NCBI GenBank assembly: GCA_046233135.1
Contig: JBJXHN010000006.1
Coordinates: 372,001-436,000, forward strand
Direction: 5' to 3'
Length of the DNA stretch: 64,000 nucleotides
Source: JBJXHN01 sp046233135
GTDB lineage: Bacteria > Pseudomonadota > Alphaproteobacteria > Rhodospirillales > Rhodospirillaceae
The notes below the pieces were generated by a model. The model searched no databases and was not told the DNA's origin. It saw only the letters and a program-made list of their open reading frames with translations. Shown in pieces: positions 28,801 through 36,837 of the stretch; positions within the stretch are counted from its first letter, which is position 1, and every line of letters begins with the position of its first letter. The position numbers and the translations under genes are program-made.

Positions 28801-29552
28801 GCCGCATGCGCGAGGTGGAGCGGGCGCGTGGGCGGGCCGAGGAAGCCCAGCGCGCCCATGGCGAGTTCCTGAACGTGCTGGCCAACGAACTGTCCATGCC
28901 GGTGGAGTCCATGAGCACGGCCCTGTCGAGCCGCCCGGCGGATGGCAACAAGGTGCGTTTCGGGGTGTCGGTGCTCCATGCCATCACCAACGACGTACGG
29001 GCTTTCGCCAATCTGGAAGGTGGTCTGGTGGACCTGGACTTCGCCCCTGTTTCCGTGCGGGGGGCGGCGGAGAAGGCCCGCAAGGCGATGATCCCTCTGG
29101 CCAAGGATTTCCGTCTCCAGGTTTCCGGTCGTCTGGAACCCGGTGTGCCCGATACCCTGTTGGGGGACGAAGCCCTGTTGCACACGGTGCTGGCGAACCT
29201 GCTGGAATGCGGCATCTATCTGAACGCCTTCGATCCGTCCATGCATGCCTCCCAGCCCGGTGCGGTGGGGCTGACCGTGCGGCGGGTGGAGAAGGCCGAC
29301 GGCTGGGTCCGCGTGCGCTTCGAGGTGGGGTGCGATCAGGCGCTGGTGGTGCGGAAGGGGCTGGTGGAACGCGATGGCCAGCCACCGATCTCTCCGGCGG
29401 CGAAGCTGCGGCTGGAAACCAGTGGCCGGCGGGGCCGCACGGGGATGGTGCTGGTGATCACCAAGCGGCTGGTTCAGTTGATGCGTGGTGACATCGGTCT
29501 GGAAAGCTGGCCCGGCCGGGGAACTGTCTTGTGGGTGGAGCTGGATGCCTGA
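25824..29552 (+). CDS. Very large membrane sensor with degenerate histidine-kinase domain (pseudokinase)
   Basis: 1242 residues from the ATG at 25824; a TTG at 25764 would add 20. Residues 1-520 are low-complexity, rich in Asp, Glu, Pro and Ala, with a recurrent DGED motif. Membrane segment 1 lies at ~523-547, then a ~240-residue Ala-rich helical extracytoplasmic region, membrane segment 2 at ~786-812, a HAMP-like linker and a PAS domain at ~874-990 (GTIVGFNPAAEDMFGYAAK). The final ~230 residues match a histidine kinase in outline, but the phospho-acceptor motif reads FLNVLANELSMP (His replaced by Asn), the N-box NLLECGIYLN lacks its Asn, and the G2 box is RTGMVLVI. It probably signals or scaffolds without phosphotransfer. 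Confidence 0.8.
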   Translation: MIPILKAASRKGRGARGQAGGNAGGEDDSFSPEEAEEMRAALRKTLGADGEDTAGAGDTVQADDTATLEEGDGEDVAERPRPAAILPPLPERPRPPGPPPATPAPEPASDPSASQVSDPAGDDLAADLAPEPEAAPTGAVAAAAERMRVSVGADGEDVDDGLEALDDPDDHKPRRRPRQRLVNPRDPAVRRARAEAARASLGGPAGRSSLSDGEDERRDLSPANGSLLGLLDEGTGLRRRDPASDRIDPREQESAPDGEEAADGLRRVLGVEPEEEGAARSNVPSDPNFAWLAGVSEEDAAARDAAMARGRKRPQATVASGGNALTPDPDFDPDVELSGDGASAPAPKPASGPKSDVASASGRADRKTLDVFAGDDADAELPADGAMAALPDLEDLIDRNVPGKAKVSSRAEGTSRTQSPTHHHPVDHLTAFGSRVADANDDAAAPPHGGAVALDDLRSVLAGETDEEPSSTPEPLAAPRRDHAGSSRLERDLDEPDADPQGLAAAAALARPEPPGALHGWPVGLRLGLMVLLGLLAIGAVTAMAIRGGRAGDVAREHLVQAEAAQSLVPVVRAGVDGASAAVEAGDPDGAVTALDQAGEAAGRLDMAMADAGIETRTGDLNGHLEDAGAALVTLREERARLDGPDGALGRLEDANKAFDDALESLPFAGTLAARGQRVIATARGYMADGQSGWLDEHRLAVGAFRRTLSASALDGEMERTLGRLSEAQAASLAALEDRRAELGDVRLIAGDTLGLLGRDLDRVTSALSTALPELTARAETARMDDLRRLVMVAGGVALAYVLLCWMLARTVTGPLRRLVEATSGLSIDAAPPLLPGVTRKDGFGSLARSMQDFRLTVDEQAEFVGHQAQAAKAYLAAVLEGSPEALVTIDERGTIVGFNPAAEDMFGYAAKTATGRSVAMLMPGGREADQDRGLPWFRPQDADETVNPVRRVQAQRADGGIFSAELTVQEVERAQGGVLFAMFLRDLTDLESRMREVERARGRAEEAQRAHGEFLNVLANELSMPVESMSTALSSRPADGNKVRFGVSVLHAITNDVRAFANLEGGLVDLDFAPVSVRGAAEKARKAMIPLAKDFRLQVSGRLEPGVPDTLLGDEALLHTVLANLLECGIYLNAFDPSMHASQPGAVGLTVRRVEKADGWVRVRFEVGCDQALVVRKGLVERDGQPPISPAAKLRLETSGRRGRTGMVLVITKRLVQLMRGDIGLESWPGRGTVLWVELDA

Positions 29553-29870
29553 CGGGCTGAGTCGGGCGGTTTTCCTGGCCTTCCGGTGCAGTGGGGGGTG
29601 TCCTTGGTGTTGTTCGTCCGACGGTGATCGACTATAGATACCGGCGGTGGCGCCCCGGTGAGTGGTTCCGGCCGATGACGGGTTTCTCTGACCGTTGGCG
29701 GGCAAGGCCGCGTGGTGCCGCACGCCTACGGCATGACCGGCCGCCGGGCCGCATGGCGCGTGAAAGGCTGCGTGCCGTGTGAATGCAGTACGCCCTGGAA
29801 AAGGCATTCTATTCCGGGGGGGTATGAAAGGCTGGTCGCCGTTTGATGGCGCCCCGGGGGGACAGGAACG
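29553..29870. other. Intergenic stretch, no gene seen
   Basis: About 320 bp between the large sensor and dcd. I found no credible reading frame with a ribosome binding site, no tRNA-like fold and no clear terminator. It must contain the dcd promoter, but no convincing -35/-10 pair can be named. Confidence 0.5.
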
Positions 29871-30461
29871 ATGAAACTCTCTGACGTGGATATCCGGCAG
29901 TCTATGTCGGAAGGGCGGATCCGGATTGTGCCGGAGCCGGCGGAGAACCACATCGGCGCGATGTCGGTGGACCTGACCCTTGGCAATTCCTTTCGGGTCT
30001 TCACGCCGGGCAAGGCCTCTTTCGTCGATCTCGCACCGCCGGGCGGCTGGGGCCAGACCGATGTGGAACACCTGATGAGTCCGGTGGAGGTGGCCGATGA
30101 CGAGCCCTTCTACCTGCATCCCGGCGATTTCGCCCTGGGTATCACGGTGCAGCGGGTGACCATCCCCAACGACCTCGCCGGCCGGCTGGACGGCCGCAGC
30201 AGCCTCGCCCGTCTGGGGCTGATGGTGCATGCGACGGCCCATACCATCGATCCCGGCTGGGACGGCAAGATTACCCTGGAATTCTTCAACTGTGGCCGGC
30301 TGCCGCTGGCCATGCGGGCGGGCATGCGCATTTGCGCCATCAGCTTCGAAACCTTGCAGACCCCCACCTCCAAGCCCTATTCGGCGCGGGCGGAGTCCAA
30401 ATACAAGGACCAGCTTGCGCCGCTGCCCAGCCGGCTCAGCCACGAAGGTGGCAAAATGTAA
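29871..30461 (+). CDS. dcd: dCTP deaminase, E. coli type
   Basis: 196 residues. It deaminates dCTP to dUTP, feeding dTMP synthesis. MKLSDVDIRQ, DGRSSLARLGLMVHATAH and IDPGWDGKITLEFFN match the enterobacterial enzyme closely; the Ser, Arg and Glu (LEF) active-site residues are present. Many alphaproteobacteria carry a different ~184-residue Dcd, so this form may have been acquired by transfer (inference). The last six residues, HEGGKM, and the stop codon are encoded by the first unit of a 26-bp tandem repeat, replacing the usual C-terminal end after the SR(L/I) motif. AGGAACG precedes the start. Confidence 0.9.
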   Translation: MKLSDVDIRQSMSEGRIRIVPEPAENHIGAMSVDLTLGNSFRVFTPGKASFVDLAPPGGWGQTDVEHLMSPVEVADDEPFYLHPGDFALGITVQRVTIPNDLAGRLDGRSSLARLGLMVHATAHTIDPGWDGKITLEFFNCGRLPLAMRAGMRICAISFETLQTPTSKPYSARAESKYKDQLAPLPSRLSHEGGKM

Positions 30462-30555
30462 AAGTCCACGAAGGTGGCAAAATGTAAAAGTCCACGAAGG
30501 TGGCAAAATGTAAAAGTCCACGAAGGTGGCAAAATGTAAAAGTCCACGAAGGTGG
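30441..30555. repeat. 26-bp tandem repeat, 4.4 copies, overlapping the dcd stop codon
   Basis: Four identical 26-bp units begin at 30441, 30467, 30493 and 30519, and a partial fifth of 11 bases begins at 30545. Each unit starts cacgaaggtgg and ends tgtaaaagtc. The first supplies the last codons and TAA stop of dcd; the array ends about 20 bp before the stop of the convergent 2H phosphoesterase gene. There are no spacers, so it is not a CRISPR array. The identity of the units implies recent expansion, by slippage, or a remnant of a transposon end; neither can be proved here. Confidence 0.97.
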
Positions 30556-30576
30556 TAGCCGGCAATCTTTTCGGCC

Positions 30577-31293
30577 TTACTTGCCGAAGCGATGGCGACT
30601 GTCGATCACGAAGGGTGCCTGCCGATCGGGCTGGGTGAAGAGCACCAGATCCTCGAACACCAACGGCTTCGCCAGGGCGGGGGAGAAATGATCGGCCAGC
30701 GCGGTGACCAGGGCGCGGCGCAGGGATGGGTCCGGCACCGGACCGGTCAGGGTCATGTGGAAACGGAATTCATCGAACACGAAGGGATAGCCCCAGCGGT
30801 GCAGCAGGGAATCCTGCTTGGCCGTCAGCCCGGCCGCGCGACGGCGGGCGGTGTCGGCGGCGGCGAGGGGTGCGCGCAGGCTGTCGAAGGCCTCAACCAC
30901 CGCGGCAGCCAGGGCGTCCAGCTCGGGTGCGGGAGTGGCCGGGACCAGCGCCAGGAACGGACCCAGGTTCTCGACCACCAGCGGCACCGGCGGCGGCGCG
31001 GCCCGGTTGCGGGCGAAGCCGGCGAGGGCCGCCCGCAAGGCATCGGCCTCGATCCCCGGCCCCAGGTGGAACGGCGCTTTCAGGGTGCCATGGAAGCCGT
31101 AGCGGCGCGGGGCTTCGGTCAGGGCGGCCAGGTCATGGGGCAGGTGATCGGGGGGCAGCAGGGGCAGGGCAGGGGGCGGCGGCACCTCTTCACCGGTATC
31201 GGCAGGGTCGCGGCCCAGCCAGGCGGCGGCCATGGCGGTCAGCGGGTGATCGGCCGGCGGAGCGGCATAGATGGCGTAACGGGGGCCGGTCAA
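30577..31293 (-). CDS. DUF1045 2H-phosphoesterase-type phosphonate-locus protein
   Basis: 238 residues from a TTG at 31293 that overlaps the phnM stop as TTGA. Begins MTGPRYAIYAAPPADHPL, the usual opening of this family found in phosphonate operons. Two HxTL motifs mark a 2H phosphoesterase: HGTL (His68) and HMTL (His179). Related proteins are associated with C-P lyase operons and may act on cyclic ribose phosphonate or phosphate intermediates; the reaction of this one is not established. A start further upstream, overlapping phnM more deeply, cannot be excluded. Confidence 0.8.
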   Translation of the reverse strand: MTGPRYAIYAAPPADHPLTAMAAAWLGRDPADTGEEVPPPPALPLLPPDHLPHDLAALTEAPRRYGFHGTLKAPFHLGPGIEADALRAALAGFARNRAAPPPVPLVVENLGPFLALVPATPAPELDALAAAVVEAFDSLRAPLAAADTARRRAAGLTAKQDSLLHRWGYPFVFDEFRFHMTLTGPVPDPSLRRALVTALADHFSPALAKPLVFEDLVLFTQPDRQAPFVIDSRHRFGK

Positions 31294-32432
31294 CAGACGC
31301 GCACCCCTTCCCGCCAGACCGTCCGCACGCAGGGGGTCTGTTCGGTCACATGGACCCGGGCCAGATCGGCTTTCAGGCCCGGCGCGATCTGTCCCCGGTC
31401 GTTCAGCCCGACCAGCGCGGCAAGGTTGGCCGAGACCAGCGCCACCGCGTCGGGCAGGGGCAGGGCGCCGCTTTGCGCCAGCAGAAAGGGCGCATGCATC
31501 AGGCTGAGCGGCACATAGTCGCTGGAAAGGCCATCCAGGGCGCCTTCGGCCAGCAGGTCGGTGGCGGCCAGATTGCCGCTGTGGCTGCCGCCGCGCACCA
31601 CATTGGGCGCGCCCATCACCGTGGCCATGCCTCCGGCCCTGGCATGCATCGCTGCGGCCAGGGTGACCGGAAATTCGGCGATCACGCAACCGTCGGTCAG
31701 GCTTTCATCCACATGGGCGAGGGTGGCGTCGTCGTGGCTGGCCAGCGGAATGCCTCTGTCCCGGGCGAGCGCAACCACGGCCCGCCGATGGGGATCCACG
31801 TACCGGGCCTGCCGCTGCCGTTCCTCTTCGACCACCCGTGCCAGCTGGGCGTCATCGGCGATGCGGCCGCGATGGGCCTCGCGGTATTTGTCCAGGCTTC
31901 GGTACTGGCGCTGGCCCGGCGTGTGATCCATCAGCGAGATCAGGCGGACGAGCGGGTTGTCGATGTGGGGTTCCAGCATTTCCAGTACGCAGGGGTCGGT
32001 CAGTTCGCAGCGCAGGTGCAGCAGGTGGCGGGCCTTCAGCAGGCCCTCGGTTCCGGCATGGCGGATGGCGGCGATCAACTCGGCCAGCATATGACGGCGA
32101 GACCCCTGCTGGTCGAACTCGCCTATGGCGATGGCGTCCATCACCGTGGTTATCCCTGCCCCGATGATCTGCGTATCATGAGCAAGCACGGCCGCGACGG
32201 GGTAGGGCCAGTGAACGCCATTGCGGGGCTCGATATGCTTTTCGGCGTTGTCGGTGTGGATCTCTATCAGGCCCGGCAAGAGATAGTCGCCGTCCAGGTC
32301 GACGGCGCCTGACAGCTGGCTGCGGCCGCTGTCGACGGCGGTGATGGTCCCCGCGTCTACCACCACGGTACCGAACACTTCCTCCGTACGGGTCACGATT
32401 CGGGCGTTGGTCAGCACCAAAGGTGTTGTCAT
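31290..32432 (-). CDS. phnM: Alpha-D-ribose 1-methylphosphonate 5-triphosphate diphosphatase
   Basis: 380 residues, the normal PhnM length. An amidohydrolase-fold metalloenzyme that removes pyrophosphate from ribose 1-phosphonate 5-triphosphate in the C-P lyase pathway. Family signatures: LLPGLIEIHTDNAEKH (metal ligands), LISLMDHTPGQRQ and ASHDDATLAHVDE. It is divergent from phnF across ~390 bp and coupled to the 2H phosphoesterase gene. The C-P lyase core genes (phnG to phnL) are not next to it. Confidence 0.95.
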   Translation of the reverse strand: MTTPLVLTNARIVTRTEEVFGTVVVDAGTITAVDSGRSQLSGAVDLDGDYLLPGLIEIHTDNAEKHIEPRNGVHWPYPVAAVLAHDTQIIGAGITTVMDAIAIGEFDQQGSRRHMLAELIAAIRHAGTEGLLKARHLLHLRCELTDPCVLEMLEPHIDNPLVRLISLMDHTPGQRQYRSLDKYREAHRGRIADDAQLARVVEEERQRQARYVDPHRRAVVALARDRGIPLASHDDATLAHVDESLTDGCVIAEFPVTLAAAMHARAGGMATVMGAPNVVRGGSHSGNLAATDLLAEGALDGLSSDYVPLSLMHAPFLLAQSGALPLPDAVALVSANLAALVGLNDRGQIAPGLKADLARVHVTEQTPCVRTVWREGVRVC

Positions 32433-32823
32433 GCCATACCTGTCACGGCCGCCACGGCTCCTGCGCTGTTCCCGTCGAGTCGTCCCGGCCAGCCAAAGCC
32501 CGAGACGAAGCGGAGGACATCATCACAGCAAACCCCCGTCTTCGTCCAGTGGGGGACGACAGAGAAATTGCCCGTCCGTTCACCTTCGGGACCCGGCCCC
32601 GGGAATCCCAGCCGGCAAAAGGGCCATTCACCCGGTTTCGATGTTGTTGTAAGCCCAAAGGCGATAATATCCATTGATTTGTATGTAGAATGGGATGTAT
32701 AGCGTAATTGTCAGGGCGTGCTAGAATGTTTCGTTCCCGCATCGTCAGCTTGGATGATGGGGGAGTCACATTCACCTCCTGGGGGCAGCACGGCGGGTGG
32801 TAAAAATTGGGGAATGAAATAAA
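32433..32823. promoter_or_regulatory. Divergent phnM/phnF intergenic region
   Basis: About 390 bp containing no gene that I can support. The 110 bp before phnF are notably A+T-rich compared with the rest and probably hold the promoters. A loose repeat of TGTATGTAG and GATGTATAG near 32680-32705 could be a PhnF site, but it is too weak to call. Confidence 0.4.
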
Positions 32824-33564
32824 ATGCCATTAGATCGGACCTCGGGTGTCGCCTTATGGCGGCAAATTCAGTCAGTGCTGGAAAACGACATCGTCACCGG
32901 CCAGGTGAAGGCGGGTGAACGCCTGCCGACGGAACAGGAATTTGCACAGCAATTCGGCGTAAACCGTCATACCGTACGCCAGGCCGTCGCCGGTCTTGTG
33001 GACAAAGGTCTGTTGCGGGTGGAACAGGGGCGCGGTACTTTTGTGCAGGAACGGGTCCTGCACTATCCGTTGTCTACCCGCACCCGCTTTTCCGAAGTTG
33101 TTCAGGGGCAGAAACGAACGGCTTATAGCCGGGTGCTTGAAGATATCGAGTGTATCGCGCCGGCACCGGTAGCCGAAGCCTTCGAACTGGGGCGGGGGGG
33201 CAAGGTGGTGCGGCTGGAGATCCTGGGCGAGGTGGACACCCAGCCGGTGTTCCTGTCGACCACCTATTTCCCGCGCGCGCGCTGCAACGGGATCGGGTCT
33301 CTGGTGCAGGAAACCGGGTCGGTGACCCAGGCGCTGTTGCGGCTTGGGGTGGCGGACTATACTCGCAAATGGACGCGAATCAGCGCGCGGTTGCCGGCTC
33401 CTATGGACGCAACCACTCTGACTCAGCCGCGCAACCGGCCGGTGCTGGTGACCGAAAGCCTGAACGTGGATATGGACAGCCGGCCGCTGGAATACGGCAT
33501 CACCCGGTTTGCCAGCGACTGGGTCAATCTGGTGGTGGACAGCTCGGGAATGCCGGCCCTGTAA
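32824..33564 (+). CDS. phnF: GntR family phosphonate regulator PhnF
   Basis: 246 residues. N-terminal GntR winged helix (residues ~8-75: AGERLPTEQEFAQQFGVNRH and KGLLRVEQGRGTFV) followed by a UTRA effector domain (residues ~90-240). The spacing and the opening GVALWRQIQSVLENDI match PhnF, the repressor of phosphonate genes. It is divergent from phnM. Its stop lies 4 bp from the convergent patatin gene's stop. The ribosome binding site (GGGGAATG) is weak. Confidence 0.9.
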   Translation: MPLDRTSGVALWRQIQSVLENDIVTGQVKAGERLPTEQEFAQQFGVNRHTVRQAVAGLVDKGLLRVEQGRGTFVQERVLHYPLSTRTRFSEVVQGQKRTAYSRVLEDIECIAPAPVAEAFELGRGGKVVRLEILGEVDTQPVFLSTTYFPRARCNGIGSLVQETGSVTQALLRLGVADYTRKWTRISARLPAPMDATTLTQPRNRPVLVTESLNVDMDSRPLEYGITRFASDWVNLVVDSSGMPAL

Positions 33565-33568
33565 TCGT

Positions 33569-34630
33569 TTATAGGTACATGGCCTCCAGGTCGACGGTTC
33601 CTTCGACGCCGATGGAAGTCCAGTTGCGGCGGATCCAGGTGTCCGCCGCCGCCATGCCGATCCCGTGCAGATGCTGCAGGAAGGCCCATTCGGCGTTCAT
33701 CTTGCTGGAGGCCTCCAGGGGCTTCAGGGTGTCCTCCGCTTCGATCACATGCAGGCGCATGCGCTTGTAACGGTCCGGGTCCAGGGCGCCGTCGTCCAGC
33801 AGGCGGCGGACGAAGGCGATGGCGCGCATTTCCCGCAGCAGGCTGGCGTTGAAGGTGATTTCATTCAGCCGATTGGTGATGTCGTGGCTGGTGCGCGGGG
33901 TTTCCTCGCGCTTCAGGGGGTTGATCTGCACCAGCAGCACGTCCCGGCAGGTGCAGTGGTAAATCAGCGGCCATAGGGCGGGATTGCCCATGTAGCCGCC
34001 GTCCCAATAGGGCACCCCATCGATTTCGACAGCCTGGAACATCTGCGGCAGGCAGGCCGAGGCCATCACCGCATCCACCGTCACTTCGTTATGACGAAAG
34101 ACCCGGGCGTGGCCGGTGTGGACGTTGGTGGCGGTGATGAACACCTGAAGACGGGGGCAGGCGCGCACGGCGTCGAAGTCGATGACCTCCTCGACCACAT
34201 CGCGCAGGGGATTGAGGTTCAGGGGATTGAGCTGATAGGGCGACAGCGCGGTGCCCAGCAGGTCCATCATCAGATAGCCGGGGCTGTCCCGTAGCGACCA
34301 GGATCCGGTGATATGGGCAAGCAGGGACCGCTGGATGGGGCTGAGGGCGGCGGCATCGCTGACCGCCTTCCAGAAGCGCGCGAGGGTCTGGCGCGCTTCC
34401 TCCCGCCCGCCGCGCCCCATGCCGTCGGCCAGGCAAACCGCATTCATGGCACCGGCGCTGGTGCCGGTGACCGATTGCAGGCGCAAGTCCGGTTCCTGAA
34501 GCAGGCGGTCCAGCACGCCCCAGGTGAAGGCGCCGTGGGCACCACCACCTTGCAGGGCGAGGTTCAGGGCTTTCGGGAGACAGCCCGGCTCGGAGCGGCC
34601 GGGATCGGGGGGGGAAGATGATGCGTCCAT
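33569..34630 (-). CDS. Patatin-like phospholipase (second paralogue)
   Basis: 353 residues. LALQGGGAHGAFTWG provides the bacterial-type oxyanion loop, GTSAG the nucleophile (Ser58), and DGGY the catalytic aspartate (Asp210, VPYWDGGYMGNP). No signal peptide. It belongs to the RssA/ExoU-like bacterial branch, unlike the DGGG-type patatin at 8637. It lies 23 bp downstream of an unknown gene on the same strand, so the two are probably co-transcribed. Its substrate is probably a phospholipid or other acyl ester. Confidence 0.9.
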   Translation of the reverse strand: MDASSSPPDPGRSEPGCLPKALNLALQGGGAHGAFTWGVLDRLLQEPDLRLQSVTGTSAGAMNAVCLADGMGRGGREEARQTLARFWKAVSDAAALSPIQRSLLAHITGSWSLRDSPGYLMMDLLGTALSPYQLNPLNLNPLRDVVEEVIDFDAVRACPRLQVFITATNVHTGHARVFRHNEVTVDAVMASACLPQMFQAVEIDGVPYWDGGYMGNPALWPLIYHCTCRDVLLVQINPLKREETPRTSHDITNRLNEITFNASLLREMRAIAFVRRLLDDGALDPDRYKRMRLHVIEAEDTLKPLEASSKMNAEWAFLQHLHGIGMAAADTWIRRNWTSIGVEGTVDLEAMYL

Positions 34631-34653
34631 AGTCCCCTATGTGGGGCAGGGTT

Positions 34654-35454
34654 TCAGGCCGGCAAGGGCGAACCCGGGCTGCGGTGGCCGGGCATCAGCC
34701 GGCCCATGGCCTCGCCGATGGACGACACGGCCCGGCGCCAGCTATCCCGGCCGCGCGGCGCATTGACGGCGTCGGGCAGATCCAGGCCCAGGATGCGGTC
34801 GGCTTCGCGCATCAGCCGTTCCAGGTCTTCCTGGGCGGCAGGGCTGAGCAGGCTTTCCCGGTGGGTTTCGAGGATGTGATCCATGCAGGAGAAAACGGCA
34901 TCGATCCGCGCCGCATCCGCCGGGCTCAGCGGCTGGAGATTCAGCGGCGCCAGCAACTCGGACGGTGGGATATCCATGGCCATGCCGAGGTCGAGCTGGG
35001 CGGTGATGCGGTCCAGGGCGGTTTCCACATCCAGGGCCAGCGGCCCCTCGCGGCGCGCCAGATGCAGGGGATCAAAGGCTTCCAGCGCGGCCAGGCCGGC
35101 AGTGCTGACCTCTTCGGCATAGGTCAGCTCTTCAAAAGCGAACAGGGGCTTTTCGTCGATATCGTCCCAATCCATCAGGCTGGAGGGACCCAGGGGGCGG
35201 GATTGGGTTTCCAGCTCGCCCATCATCTGGTCGATTTCGGCCATCAGCACGTCCAGGCGGGCGTTCTGATTGCGGTTCAGGCGCTGGCCATCCGGACCGT
35301 GCACCAGGGCTTCGGCCTCGCAGAACAGGGCATCGAGGAAGCGCATGCGGTCATCCATGGCGCGCGGCGGTGCTGCGGAGTCGATGGCGGCGGCGGCCGT
35401 GGTACGGCTGGCGCTGTCCTGGCTGTGGAAGGCGTGCTGGGAATGGGCAGTCAT
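34654..35454 (-). CDS. Unknown acidic helical protein, operon partner of patatin
   Basis: 266 residues from the ATG at 35454 (MTAHSQHAFH); an ATG 42 bases upstream is possible. I do not recognise the family. It is Ala/Leu/Asp/Glu-rich and probably mostly helical, with no signal peptide or membrane segment. Two related-looking segments (DRMRFLDALFCEAEALV and ARIDAVFSCMDHILETH) may be an internal duplication. The upstream position 23 bp from the patatin gene suggests that they work together, for example as a regulator or cofactor of the lipase, which is inference. Confidence 0.7.
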   Translation of the reverse strand: MTAHSQHAFHSQDSASRTTAAAAIDSAAPPRAMDDRMRFLDALFCEAEALVHGPDGQRLNRNQNARLDVLMAEIDQMMGELETQSRPLGPSSLMDWDDIDEKPLFAFEELTYAEEVSTAGLAALEAFDPLHLARREGPLALDVETALDRITAQLDLGMAMDIPPSELLAPLNLQPLSPADAARIDAVFSCMDHILETHRESLLSPAAQEDLERLMREADRILGLDLPDAVNAPRGRDSWRRAVSSIGEAMGRLMPGHRSPGSPLPA

Positions 35455-35742
35455 CGGTATCGACCCTCGCCTGTTCTGCGTTCGGTATCCACGCAACGGG
35501 ATAAGGCAGCGGAGCGGGCCTCCGGAACTGGGGCGGGCAGGGCTGCGTCATCCGATGACCCCACTATCGACGTTAACCTTTTAAATCCGGTAAACGCCTG
35601 ACGGACCGGTAAAACGGCGAAACGGCTGCGTAATGATCCAGAGCCGCCGAGGGATCGGCACAGGGGGTCAAAACCCGGGGGAGGGGCGGGGACTCCGCAT
35701 CTTTCGGGAAGAATGGCGGAGTCTCCTGTCGGATGTATCCAA

Positions 35743-36837
35743 TCATCCAACGCGGCGCAGGGGCCGGGGATCCGCGGATGCCGATTTTTTTCGCGCCGCC
35801 GCCAGTTTTTCCCGAGCCAAGGAGTCGGCAATGCTGGCGGTATCGCTGTTGGCGGCATCGGCGCGGCGGAAGATATCGCCCAGGGTGTCGCCGATGGCAT
35901 CGCACTTTCGTCCCAGGGCGTGCAGGTCCACGCTGCCGGCATATTCGGCCGCCACGGCGATAATGCCGCCGGCATTGGCCACGTAATCCGGGGCGTAGAG
36001 AATGCCGCGTTCCTTCAGCATCGTCGCGTGGCGGGCTTCGGCGAGTTGGTTGTTGGCCAGGCCGGCAACAATGGGTGCCTTCAGGGCGCCGATAGAGTCG
36101 TCATTCAGCACGGCTCCCAGGGCACAGGGTGCGATCACATCGGCTTCGCTGGACAGGATGGCGTCGGGCGCGACCACCTGACCGCCGGTTTCCCGGGCCA
36201 GGGCCGTGGCGGCCTCCGTATGGATGTCGGAAAGCAGCAGCAGGGCGTCTTCGGCGGCCAGCAGGCGGGCGAGGTGGGCGCCCACATGGCCCGTCCCCTG
36301 GATGGCGATGGTCAGCCCGGCCAGCGAGTCCCGGCCCAGCTTGTGCTTCACCGCCGCCCGGATCGCTGCCAGCCCGCCCCGTGCGGTGAAGGGCGAGGGG
36401 TCCCCCACCGTCTGTGCTGCCGAGCCGGTCCGGCCGAGGGCATAGCTGGTCTCCAGGCCGATGATATCCAGGTCGGGGACTCCCATGCCCACATCCTCGG
36501 CGGTACGGTAGCGGCCGCCCAAGGCGTGTACCGCGCGGCCGAAGGCGCGCAGCAGGGACTCGGTCTTGTCGGTTCGGCTGTCACCGATGATCACTGCCTT
36601 GCCACCGCCCAGGGGCAGTCCGGCCATGGCGTTCTTGTAGCTCATGCCCCGGGACAGCCGCAGCACGTCTGTCAGCGCGGCATCGGAGTCGGCATAGGGC
36701 CACATGCGGCAGCCCCCGACGGCGGGACCCAGGCCGGTATCGTGGATGGCGATGATGGCTTTCAGGCCGCTGGCCTTGTCGTGGGTGAAAACCACCTGTT
36801 CGTGGCCGTCGAAGTGGGGAGAGTCGAAAATCGTCAT
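35743..36837 (-). CDS. Leucine dehydrogenase (Glu/Leu/Phe/Val dehydrogenase family)
   Basis: 364 residues. NAD-dependent oxidative deamination of branched-chain amino acids to 2-oxo acids. Substrate Lys68 (GMSYKNAMAGLPLGGGK) and catalytic Lys80 are present at the positions known for leucine dehydrogenase; GTGHVGAHLARLL is the dinucleotide-binding loop, and YAPDYVANAGG is the conserved C-terminal active-site segment. It is divergent from a LysR regulator gene across ~230 bp, the probable control arrangement. Valine or phenylalanine preference cannot be excluded. Confidence 0.93.
   Translation of the reverse strand: MTIFDSPHFDGHEQVVFTHDKASGLKAIIAIHDTGLGPAVGGCRMWPYADSDAALTDVLRLSRGMSYKNAMAGLPLGGGKAVIIGDSRTDKTESLLRAFGRAVHALGGRYRTAEDVGMGVPDLDIIGLETSYALGRTGSAAQTVGDPSPFTARGGLAAIRAAVKHKLGRDSLAGLTIAIQGTGHVGAHLARLLAAEDALLLLSDIHTEAATALARETGGQVVAPDAILSSEADVIAPCALGAVLNDDSIGALKAPIVAGLANNQLAEARHATMLKERGILYAPDYVANAGGIIAVAAEYAGSVDLHALGRKCDAIGDTLGDIFRRADAANSDTASIADSLAREKLAAARKKSASADPRPLRRVG

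Noticed and set aside
30441..30555. CRISPR array
   Set aside because: The units abut directly with no spacers, number only four and a part, and overlap a coding stop; no cas gene is present.
30441..30555. Terminal repeats of an IS21-type element
   Set aside because: The repeat reminded me of multiple end repeats of such elements, but there is no transposase gene and no second end in the window, so it is kept only as a hypothesis.
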